DNA from: Sorghum bicolor
Lineage: Eukaryota; Streptophyta; Magnoliopsida; Poales; Poaceae
Direction of reading: 5' to 3'
Length of the DNA stretch: 64,000 bases
Assembly: GCF_000003195.3 (NCBI RefSeq)
Contig: NC_012870.2
Span: 53,216,049 to 53,280,048 of the forward strand
Shown: positions 8,961 through 18,442 of the stretch, piece by piece
How positions within the stretch are numbered: position 1 is the first letter of the stretch
Layout: each line of letters begins with the position of its first letter
The notes under the pieces: model-generated
Database searches by the model: none
What the model saw: only the letters and a program-made list of their open reading frames with translations
Told to the model about the DNA's origin: nothing
Made by a program: the position numbers and the translations under genes

Positions 8961-9491
8961 AGCTTGGGGACTGTTTTTCTTAGTTACATATGAATTGGAC
9001 TCATATACAACTGAGGAGTAATTTTATTTTTTTAGACCTTGCTACAAGGCTCATACTTCGCCTTCCAGCAAGCTCGGAGACTACATCGGTATGATGCATC
9101 TGGCGATGCATCTCAGTTTTAGAATTTCTATGAAGACTTTTTTGATCCTGGCACCACGTGCCTACGTCATCTACTACCAGGCTCGGGGACTAAGTGGGCA
9201 CACTTCACCTTGCGGTCAACATGCTTGCTTTTTGAAAGTCTGTACTTTTCAGAAAAGTAAAGTGGGCACACTTCACCAGGAAAGAAATTTTTTTTTGATT
9301 AAGAGCACTATACATTCTTCGAACAACCTGCTTCTTCGATGTCAATGTTGATCAACTGTCTTTTGAGTTGGTTAAAATACCGTTGTAACTGTTCGGGCGA
9401 CTTTCCTACTTATCGAAGATGTCAAGCCTCACTGGTCGAAGAAGCTCAAGACGGCGTGTTACATCACAATACATGGTGCTCGGGGACTAGC

Positions 9492-9874
9492 TGTGGGGGT
9501 ATAAACCCCTATACCCTCATGGGCCTATATGGGCCGCACCGTCAGAGGTGGCTCGGCCCACAGGATGAAGACGTGCGACGCATGACGTTGGTCGGCGTGC
9601 ACCACAAGGCTACAAGATATTGTACCAAATAGGATACTTTACTTATAACTCTGTCCCTTCACGATATATAAGGATGGGCAGGGGTCCCCTAGAGGACAGG
9701 TCATACACAATTGATCTCAACACAATCCAATACAATCAGACGCAGGACGTAGGTATTACACCCACACGGCGGCCGAACCTGGATAAAAAGCTTGTCCGTG
9801 TCTTGCGTCACCATCGAGTTCGTAGCTTGCGCACCATCTACCGATAAACTACTGTCGACCACCTTTCGTCGACA
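9492..9874 (+). repeat. E1 right LTR
   Basis: 383 bp. It differs from the left LTR by roughly half a dozen substitutions by eye and by loss of about 26 bp near the 3' end (the ATACCCCAAGGTAGACTG part). TATA box (TATATAAG) at 9665-9672. Confidence 0.9.
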
Positions 9875-9984
9875 CTGCATGTGTTTTGAATATACATATA
9901 TATAATATACAATTGTATATTTATAATTTTATATATATGTACATATATACATTTATGATATATATTGTGTTTTAAATTGTTATG

Positions 9985-10620
9985 ATATATATATATATAC
10001 TTGGCTTAAAAGACTTTTTAGTATATTATGAATTGTAGTGATTTGTATATATTATTGTTTGTACTATTATTTTAGTATTATTTTTTAGTATATTATTCTA
10101 GTATATTACTTGGCTTAAAAGACTATTTAGTTTATTATTCTAGTATATTATGAATTGTAGTGTTTTGTATATATTATTGTTTTTTACTATTATTCTAGTA
10201 TTATTTTTTAGTATTATTTTTTAGTATTATTTTTTAGTATATTATTCTAGTATATTACTTGGCTTAAAAGACTTTTTAGTATATTATTCTACTATATTAT
10301 GAATTGTAGTGTTTTGTATATATTATTGTTTGTACTATTATTTTTAGTATTATTTTTTTAGTATATTATTCTAGTATATTACTGGCTTAAAAGACTTTTT
10401 AGTTTATTATTCTACTATATTATGAATTGTAGTGTTTTGTATATATTATCGTTTTTGTACTATTATTCTAGTATTATTTTTTAGTATATTATTCTAGTAT
10501 ATTACTTGGCTTAAAAGACTTTTTAGTATATTATTCTACTATATTATGAATTGTAGTGTTTTGAATTGTTATGAAATATATTGTGCTAGTATATTATTCT
10601 AGTGTATTTCTTATCTTATA
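9985..10620. repeat. AT-rich tandem array, about 124-bp unit
   Basis: The marker TTGGCTTAAAAGACT occurs at 10001, 10110, 10259, 10382 and 10506, at spacings of 109 to 149 bp. Units are filled with TAGTATATTATTCTAG-type sequence and GAATTGTAGTGTTTTG. The array ends in a TATATA run at about 10620. It lies inside CACTA-R between the truncated transposase and the Ulp1-like gene. Confidence 0.85.
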
Positions 10621-10661
10621 TATATATATATATATATATATGTGTGGTTGCATACATAGAA

Positions 10662-13657
10662 ATGACTGACCGTCCTCACGATGATCCTGATTATATGGAA
10701 GATGTCATTCAAAATATGATCGACAACGGTAGTCAGTACTTTATTGATTACAACGAGGTCATGCAAGACAATCCGACTCAGCAACAAGAGCGCAATGCCC
10801 CTCAGCAACAAGAGGGCAATGCGTCTGAGTAACAACTTGTCGTGCAACAAAAAAGAAATACTGGTGAGGTATGTAAATGTAAACATATATAATTAATGCA
10901 TCTCTTACATTTGGTTTTAGACTTACTTGGTTATTAATTTAGTATTTTTGTTTCTATATCTACGTGTAGCCTTCTAGATCGACCTCTACGGGGAGAAGCG
11001 TACATCCACGAGGGCCAAAGAAGCCATTGGAGGGCCGCTACGTAATCTCTGAGTTTGAGATAGCAATTTACTAAATTTAGGATGACACGAAGCTACACAT
11101 CCCCGTGGATGATGTCACAGAGGCTTTTACTACCTGTGAGCTGCATGTACCAGATGGGAATGCAACAAAAAATATGGCTATCAGTGTTGTCAACCCTATC
11201 GACCGAACGAGAACTCCAAGAATCCATAATCGACCAGTACCACCTAGATATGCTAGCATCTCGGTTGATAGGGTTGAGAAAGGTTGTGGCAGTGTGCCTC
11301 TAGAAATAGAAGGAGGAGACGGAGAGAAGGCCTTAGGTGAAGCTGAGAAGACGTTTATTTGTTGGCGCAAGCGCTTCATAATTATTTCTCACCATAGGTT
11401 TGTGCGTGATTTTACTTCTTATATTATTTATTATGTATTGAATTTAAAAAAGTTTGCTCACAGAACTTGTAATTATTTTCTCTGCAGGGACACCTCCAAC
11501 CTAAGTCCAGTTCTTTCCCCAGCGCATCATAGTGCTGTGGGCGGTGACATTGCTGGATCTCCTCCAACACCTACCGCGGCCACACCGACCCCGCCACCGC
11601 CTCCACCACGGTCTCCACCTCTTCCACCGAGGTCTCCAACTCCTCCACCGCGTTCTCCAACACCAAAAAGATCGGCCCCACCACCTCCACCGCTTGCACC
11701 GCCCTCTCTAAAGAGTACACGGTCGGTCCCATCGCCTCCAAAGCGAGGTAGTTAGAAGCGGTCCGCCCAAGAACGACCGAAGTCATCGGTCCCACCTCCA
11801 AAGAAGGCTGCCTCAGCAAAGAAAGCTAAGACACCAGAGAAATTACCTTATGAAAATAGTGAAGAGGAGGTAATTGCTACATCCAAAGCTAAGGTGAAAC
11901 AATTTTTTGATAAATTGAAGCAGGAAAGGAAAGAGCGGCTAAACCCAGAAAAGCCGTACTTTTATGTAAAGCCAGAGGAACTAAGGAAGAAGGTGGTGGA
12001 CCAGCAAAAGAAGCAGCCGAAAGCTCAGAAAAAGCCAGCACTTTCGGACTATGAGCGGTCTCTGGTCAAGTCTTCACAGCCTAGAAAGAGAATAGGAAAA
12101 GAGGGTCCCACAACTCGAAGAAGTATCAAAATCGGTGCCTCCTTTGATTGTGCTAAATCAATACGGCTCAAATGAAGACTTGATGCCAAAGAAATCCTTA
12201 GCGTTGTCTAAGCTAGATTCGCTTGAGCATTACTTTGGACACAGCGGTCTAAATATTGAAGACATTGCCGCCATTGTTGGATGTCAAACATTTGAAAAAG
12301 CTGAGGTAGTTGATCAATGGAGGGCAAGATATGAACCAGGCAGGAGTCTATTCAACCGTCAGCGTTTACATGAGCTCGGCACACAAATGTTTGCAATAAA
12401 CAAGTGGTGCATGGAGGCATCTAAAAGGGGAGATAATTAGATTTCTGTTCGTATTAGACAACATCACTACTTCCGTAGAGATGACCTCATATACGTCCAG
12501 TTCAAAGAATTGCACCAATTATGTCACCTCGACGCTTTTGACAAATCTCTTGTCAGCTGTTTTGTCTATAAGTATTTCTTTTTTATTACACTTCTACCTT
12601 CTTTAATTATATGTATATAATCCTTACACACTTAGGATTTATATGTATATATGTAGACACCAAATGAGAGAGCTCAGAATCAGAAATGACAATAGTATTG
12701 GGTTCGTTGACCCTTATATTGTTTTCAAGGCTCCGCAGGTAGTGTGGACAACATCTCATGAGACAGAAGTCTGCACCAATCTTATGAGGTTCTTTGTGAA
12801 CCAAAAAGTAAAACAAAAATACTCTTCCCCTTCAACTTCGAGTGAGTTATATAGTTATTAAGTGCATGCACATTTTATTTTACTTATTATTACTCAAGAC
12901 GAGTTTTATATAGTTATATATAGGCCTGACTATATATATATGTGTAAACAGCTTTCACTGGATACTCATGGTCATTGAAATTCCTAAGAACCGTTTGATA
13001 ATCTTTGACTCAATGAGAAAACCACAAGAAAATTATCAACAAATGGTAAACATTATTCAAAGGTATATAATGTCGATCTCAGCTAGAAGAATATCATGAT
13101 ATGACTCTGTAATTATTAGTTCACGATCCACAATGGCTGTGTGTAGGGTTTGGGAAATATTTATTGACCGTGAACATCTCAGTGGTTGCAAAGCGCCGCT
13201 TAATATAATTCATCCACAAGTAAGTTTTACTAGCTAGCAAACTTTCGCTATCTTTTAGCCTTCTTATTGTCGTGGTCGTGAATATTTTTTATATATATCG
13301 TATAGTGGTGTTTAATACAAGAAGGGAAGAACAACCTATGTGCATATTACGTGTGCAAATTCATGATGACACAAGTCAATCAAACACCTACAGAGACGCT
13401 AAGAGTATGTAACTTGTCTCTTTTCATTATCTCCTGAAATATAAATAACTTAGATAACTAATATATTTTTTATTTATTTCAAATTAAAGACGGAATGGTT
13501 GAGGAAAAAGGTCATGCAAAAAGATCGAATCAAAGCTATTCAAGAGACGATAGTAGAATTTCTGCGCGAGCAAGTGATCAATCCAAACGGCGAGTTTCAC
13601 TTCAACGACAACGAAACTCTTATTCCAAACAATGATGATCATTTGTATCGGTTTTAG
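10662..13657 (+). pseudogene. Decayed CACTA second gene with Ulp1-like (C48) cysteine-protease domain
   Basis: This is a multi-exon gene remnant. The ATG at 10662 opens an acidic/Gln-rich N-terminus, then a 5' splice site (GAG|GTATGT), then an exon with RGPKKPLEGRYVISEF. A proline-rich segment (about 11550-11760, PPPPPPRSP), a lysine-rich segment and the typical FKELHQLCHLDAFDKSLVSC block (about 12500-12570) follow. The C-terminus has Ulp1/C48 hallmarks: FHWILMVI with the catalytic His, FDSM with the Asp region (about 12950-13015), and NNLCAYYVC with the catalytic Cys (about 13330-13365). Ulp1 enzymes cleave SUMO. In-frame stops near 10830, 11070, 11753 and 12438 show it is broken. Such C48-bearing second ORFs are known in grass CACTA elements. 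The end is set at TAG 13655-13657. Confidence 0.7.
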
Positions 13658-13949
13658 ACATTGGGAGAAAAAACTCTATGTATATATGTGTTACGAATTT
13701 TGTAATTATAAAACTATATATAAAGCTTTTTACATATCTAATTAAATTTTGATGTGGCCTATTCATTTTATTATAGGCAAAGCTTAATTATAAAGTTAAG
13801 CCTATAATTTTCATTTATATATGCTTAATATGCGTGTAATATATATATTATTATATCAGCATAAAATATGTATTGAAAAACCTATTATTATTATATAAAA
13901 ATAATAAACAGAACCGAAGAAATGAACCGAAAATAAAGAAAAAAATAAC

Positions 13950-14119
13950 TCCTTAACACCGGTTGGTATTACGAATCGGTGTTAAAGGGGGGCTTTAGCC
14001 CCGGTTCCCCGAACCGGGACTAAAGGGTGGGCCTTTAGTCCCGGATGGGCGGCACCGGCTCGAGAAACGGGGCAACAGGCCCTTCCCGACCGGTGCTAAT
14101 GCCCAGTCCTGCACCAGTG
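13950..14119 (+). repeat. CACTA-R 3' subterminal repeats and terminus
   Basis: CACCGGTT / AACCGG-type repeats (ACACCGGTTGGT, CCCCGGTTCCCCGAACCGGG, GACCGGTGCTAA) run to a right end that reads CACTGGTGCAGGACTGGGC on the minus strand. The pattern mirrors the 5' subterminal repeats. Confidence 0.7.
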
Positions 14120-14140
14120 GTAGGGATGGATCCAGATTCA

Positions 14141-14321
14141 GGGCTGTTTAGTTCTCCTTGCTAAATTTTAGCCAATTAAATTTTAGTCATTTTAGTAGCC
14201 AAACTTTAAAACACGTACACTAACTAAAAGAAGCTAAAATAGTTTAGTCTCACTAATCACTCAAGAGTAGCTAAAATAATTTTAGTTAACTAAAATTTAG
14301 CAAGGGGAACCACAAGACCTT
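14141..14321. mobile_element. Small fold-back element (MITE-like)
   Basis: About 180 bp with imperfect terminal inverted repeats. The left end GGGCTGTTTAGTTCTCCTTG continues into CTAAATTTTAG, and the right end read in reverse gives GGTCTTGTGGTTCCCCTTG continuing into CTAAATTTTAG. The interior is AT-rich and itself fold-back. No coding capacity, and no clear target duplication seen. The superfamily is not assigned. Confidence 0.6.
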
Positions 14322-15271
14322 AAAGTTTTGAAAAATCTGATATCTATATGTTTTTAGTGTCAATATGAATATCTATAGGATACTAAATAAATGTATATGA
14401 TTTTGTTTTTTTATGGTTTTTCACTATCCGATCCAGATCAGTATTCAAGAAAAAAAATGTGAAATATGTAACATTATCTGTATCCATGAAGAACAAAGTA
14501 CTCAATAAAACTATCAAAACTTGTAATTAATAATGTAAATGACACCAATTTAAATATAAAAATTGGCATTATACTAATTTTAATATTATTGGACATCTAC
14601 TATATTCTTAAAATAATAAGTATCTATATGCTTATCGATATTTTTAGTTAAAGAAAATCATTATGCATGTAAACATTTAAAATATAATTATATAACACCT
14701 ATAAACAACAAAAATTCATAAAAATAGAAATAGCATATATATTACTAAATTTTTTAAAAGTCAAATATATAAAAGACAAAGAAACTATGGGTTATCAATA
14801 AATAATTAAAAGTATACAAAAACAATTTCATCGTATATGAGTATATAGCTAAAGTGCTTAAATCAATATGATTTAGACATATTAAAACTAATAAACTTAA
14901 CCTTAATATACCTGAATGATAAGCATATAGATATCCGAATGACATTCACGTCCGACAATGTGGTAAATAGCCCTAATGAAATTTGAAATTAAAATTAAAA
15001 TGTTGCCAATAGTACTGCCTAAATTTGATTCCACGCAAATGCAATCCTAATCCATCTGTAAGCATATAGAACCAGTGCTGAAGCAACTGGTTCCGATGTC
15101 ATCAATCATAATTGATGCAGGAAGAGGTACGCTCAGGGTATAGTCAATCACCTCCGTATACTAAAGGACGCCAGGAAGTAGATGAACACGATCAAACAGT
15201 TGTGTGAAGAAATGCTCCCAAAAAGATTGATGGTAGGCCTGTTCATCCAAAAGCCTATGTGTGCAGAAGAC
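14322..15271. other. AT-rich, apparently unique sequence left of the hAT element
   Basis: No gene or repeat family recognised. It is AT-rich up to about 15000, then more balanced. A short frame from ATG 15182 (30 codons before the hAT insertion) would continue past the insertion for only a few codons, so it is not convincing. With 16458-16572 and 38663-38941 it seems to be the pre-insertion host sequence. Confidence 0.5.
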
Positions 15272-15781
15272 TATAGTTTTCCAACTGGGCCGAGCAACAG
15301 CACTGGAAAGCACGGCCCAGGCACGGGAACCTGTGCCCGTGCCTGGGCCTGGCATTTGGCCCATGGGCCAGCACGCGGCACGGCACGATTTTGGGTTTGG
15401 CCCACTAACAGCACGTGGATGAATAAGAGTCGTTGGATCTGAGCCATGACTGCATCTCAGCCGTCCACCGATTAGGGTTGGGAATGGCTGCTATATAAGC
15501 AGCCCCAACCAGCCTCTCTCCCGCAACTCAACCCTAATTTCATTTCATTCCCCACCCCATCCACCGGCCGCCGCTGGTCAGGAGTCGCCTCGCCTTCGCC
15601 GTCGTCTCCATCGCGCGTCAGTCGTGGAGAAGACGAAGGGAGTCCAGCAGGGGCGAGGGGGAGGGCGACGACGGATCGATGCCGTCCCCACCCCTTCGTC
15701 TCGGCCTCCGATAGCGGCAGCGGCATCGACGGAGCCGGAGCTCCGACGAAGCAGGTAAGCTCCGAGCTGCCCCTGTTCTAC

Positions 15782-15812
<31 letters not shown>

Positions 15813-16449
15813 CTTCTTCTTCTTCTTCTTCTTCTTCTTCTCTGTCTCTGTTCTTCTTCTTCTTCTTTAGGTCTGCTGATCCGCTGCTACTCGGATCTGC
15901 TCAAGCTCAAGCTTCTCTGTCGCTGTCGACTGCCAGGTAATCACTAGCTCAGATCTGCTACTCCTTTGCTCTTCTTCATTTCTGATCTGATCTGAAGTCT
16001 TCTTTCTCTAATCTGCTTTTTGTTTGCTCTGTTATGGTAGCCGATTGAGGCTAGGGCTAGGGCCCGTGAGGAGAAAGCCGTCCGCTAGAACTTGATGTAA
16101 TATGAGAACTTGAACTGTGATGTAAAAACATTGAACTATATGGAGCTTGGCTGGCTGTACTCTTTTGTTGCTTGATTATTTGAAGTTTGTATTTCCATTT
16201 TGAATCTGGTACTGTGATTCTGCCTTAGCGCCTGGGCTGGCACGGGCACTATCGTGCCACCGGGCCAAACAGCACGGCACGACACGTTCCTGCCCTGATA
16301 GGGCCGTGTCTGGGCTGCCAACTCGGCACAATGGCACTATCAGGCACGGCATGACGGGCTACCGTGCCGACCGTGCTCGTGCCTTGCCATGCCATGCCTA
16401 AGCGTGCCCGTGCTAGTGCCGTGCCAGGCGGCCCATCTGGGAAACTATA
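15272..16449 (+). mobile_element. Non-autonomous hAT element with retained promoter and spliced leader
   Basis: 1178 bp bounded by a perfect 8-bp duplication, CAGAAGAC (15264-15271 and 16450-16457), the hAT hallmark. Terminal inverted repeats are imperfect: TATAGTTTTCCAACTGGGCC on the left, TATAGTTTCCCAGATGGGCC read inward from the right. Both ends have dense GGCACGG / CCGTGCC subterminal motifs, typical of Ac-like elements. Inside are a TATA box (TATATAAG, 15492-15499), a leader ending at CAG|GTAAGC (15754/15755), a CTT microsatellite, an exon at 15871-15936 bounded by TTTAG and AG|GTAATC, and a third exon from 16041. No transposase is encoded. It looks like a deletion derivative that kept transcription and splicing signals. 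Confidence 0.85.
15783..15868 (+). repeat. CTT microsatellite in the hAT leader intron
   Basis: About 20 uninterrupted CTT units to 15842, then a second short run ending at the splice acceptor TCTTCTTTAG (15870). It could double as an extended polypyrimidine tract for the acceptor. Confidence 0.85.
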
Positions 16450-16457
16450 CAGAAGAC

Positions 16458-16572
16458 AAAGTGCAAGTCGGATCTTAAAAGTTATGCTTGCAAGGGAACC
16501 CGAGCATTCTAGTCTAGCGGATGTTACTCGTAACCGACGTCAGTTATTATGTGCCATCAGCTGGCTCAAGTG
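16458..16572. other. Short unique flank between hAT and Copia B
   Basis: About 115 bp with no recognised family. Its last five bases, AAGTG (16568-16572), are the Copia B target site, duplicated at 38663-38667. Confidence 0.6.
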
Positions 16573-18385
16573 TGAAAGCCCAAGTTTGGTTTTGGTAATT
16601 AATGACACCAAGTTGCTAATGCCTTGTGTTTAAGTAATTTGAGTTAGGCATAGCAACACATGTGATGAAGGTGCATGGTGGCATGGAAAGATGGTCACAT
16701 GATTACAAAGAGATGAAGCATGATGTGGAGATCATGATGATGGACAAGGGAGAAAGTGAACAAGGCAAAGGTACAAACATAGGGTTTCACTTTTGCCGGT
16801 CTAAGATGAGTAGAGAAGTGATTGACCGGGTTTAGGATAAATAGCCGACTATCAAGAGGGGAAATCACGGTCATCTCTCGAATCAAGTGCTACTAGGTCC
16901 ATATCTTGAGCATATGCATTAGGATCTAGTAAAGTGCTAACTTGAATCCTTGATAAAAATATTTGTGAAAATGCTAACACACTTGCACAAGTGTTGTGAC
17001 ACTTTAGTGTTGGCACATGGAAGCAAGGGTAGAAGTTGAGAAACTTTTCGCGCAGGCTTTTTGGTCGGACGCGTCCGAGTTGAGGCACCGGACGCGGAAA
17101 CAGTTTTTGCATAGAGTCCGGTGTGCCTCGTCCGGTGAGTTCGTTTCTCGGTGAAACTCTCGGAGTTTGCGTCCGGTGTGAACTAGGACGCGTCCGAGTT
17201 AGCGTCCGGTGCAAACTCCTCTTGCAGAGCTCTCTGGGTGTGAGTCCGGTGTGTGCGTCCGGTGTGGCGACCGGTGTTGGCTCAAGTTTGCGACGCTCTC
17301 TGAGTTTGGGTCCGGTGCACACCGGACGCGTCCGATATTTCAAAAGTGAGAGTCCGGTGCCTTGTCAGTTTTAGAGGCAACGACTACTTTCTTAACGGTC
17401 AAGAGCACCGGACGCTGGTCTGGTCAATACCGGACGCGTCCGGTGTGAACTAGGACGCGTCCGGTGTGGTCGACTGCAGCACACTAAAAACAGCTAACGG
17501 CTAGTTTTTTGTGGGTGCTTATAAATAGTTGGTGGCCGGCTTTGGGGGGTTCTCTCTTGCACTTTTGAATACTTGAGGCATACTTTGAGCTAGAGAACAC
17601 TCCCCCCACTCATCTCCTTGCTTGATTGCTAATCCTAGTGAGATTGAGTGAGATTCAAGTGCATTGCTTTGAGAGTTGCATTTAGTGGCACTTGATTCTT
17701 GAGTTTGCTGCGGATTTCTTATTACTCTTGGGTGTTTCCCGACGCCCTAGACGGCTTGGAGCAGCGGTTTTGTTGGGCTCGTGATTGGAGATTGTTTCGA
17801 GCCTCGCCAAGTGATTTGTGAGGGGTTCTTGAGCCTTCCCCGCGGGAGATCGCAATTGGCTACTCTAGTGGATTGCTCGTGGCTTGGAGGATCCCCATCT
17901 TGTGAGTGGATGTGCCGCACCCGCTGAGGGTTTGGCTTTGGATTGCCAATTAGCTCATGATCCATCAAGTGGGTGTATCGCCACAACGAGGAGTAGCTTG
18001 CCGGGAAGCAAGTGAACCTCGGTAAAAAATCTTGTGTCATTTCTTGCCGAGGATTCTCTTGTGATTGTGAGTGATTGGGTGGTTATATCTCTACTCTACA
18101 ACGTTGGTATAACAATCACTCTCCACTCCTTTACTTACTTGTATACCTTGCTAGTTGTTTAGCTTGTTTAGTTTAGTCTTCTTGTTTAGGAGTGTAACTA
18201 GCCTTCTCTTGTTGTTGTGCTTTAGTGTTTAGCCTTGTACTAGTTTGTATAGGTGGTTTGCATAGCTTAGTTGAGCTAGTGCTAGATTTGCTTCGCCATT
18301 TGTTGTACTAACTCGCTTGCTTAGTGAAGTTTGTAGAAATTTTAATTAGGCTATTCACCCCCTCTCTAGCCATTTGGACCTTTCA
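16573..18385 (+). repeat. Copia B left LTR
   Basis: 1813 bp. TATA box TATAAATA at 17520-17527. The U3 contains a cluster (about 17060-17470) of GTCCGGTG and GGACGCGTCC motifs, many forming ACCGGACGCGTCCGGT palindromes. It is 80 bp shorter than the right LTR, and the difference lies in this cluster. Confidence 0.95.
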
Positions 18386-18387
18386 AG

Positions 18388-18399
18388 TGGTATCGGAGC
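18388..18399 (+). promoter_or_regulatory. Copia B primer-binding site (initiator tRNA-Met type)
   Basis: TGGTATCGGAGC begins two bases after the left LTR. It is the usual plant Copia primer site complementary to initiator tRNA-Met, with one difference (G for A) from the common TGGTATCAGAGC. Confidence 0.85.
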
Positions 18400-18442
18400 C
18401 GAGGCACCGTTTATTTGATGCTTAACAACCTACGGTGAAGAA

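Larger units (their letters stand above)
7380..9874 (+). mobile_element. E1: non-autonomous LTR retrotransposon related to E2
   Basis: 2495 bp, flanked by the perfect 5-bp duplication CTGCA (7375-7379 and 9875-9879). LTRs are 7380-7788 and 9492-9874, beginning TGTGGGGG and ending TCGACA. The primer-site region starts right after the left LTR (GTGGCGCGCCAGGTAGGG). The internal 1.7 kb has only a 31-codon gag start and no protease, reverse transcriptase or integrase. The R/U5 part of the LTR, the primer site, and the last 450 bp or so before the right LTR (about 9037-9491) closely match E2. This suggests mobilisation by E2-type proteins, as in the rice Dasheng/RIRE2 pair. Confidence 0.9.
5299..14119 (+). 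mobile_element. CACTA-R: decayed CACTA element carrying E1
   Basis: It starts in mid-subterminal repeat; its own 5' terminus is missing from this side and may lie left of the window if CACTA-L inserted into it. It holds the GRF pseudogene, a truncated transposase, AT-rich sequence interrupted by retroelement E1 (7380-9874), a tandem array, a decayed Ulp1-like gene and 3' subterminal repeats at about 13950-14119. The right end reads CACTGGTGCAGGACTGGGC on the minus strand, a CACT(A/G)-type terminus only loosely similar to the CACTACTAC end of CACTA-L. It may therefore be a different subfamily, or two fused elements. Confidence 0.65.

Noticed and set aside
15161..16633. Frames of 60-90 residues in the hAT element and its flank
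   Set aside because: They overlap subterminal CCGTGCC repeats and the leader; the splice signals argue for a non-coding leader, and the proteins show no domain.
16852..17343. 163-residue minus-strand frame, with similar frames at 37049-37621
   Set aside because: It lies within the Copia B LTRs over the palindromic repeat cluster; repetitive and not conserved as protein.
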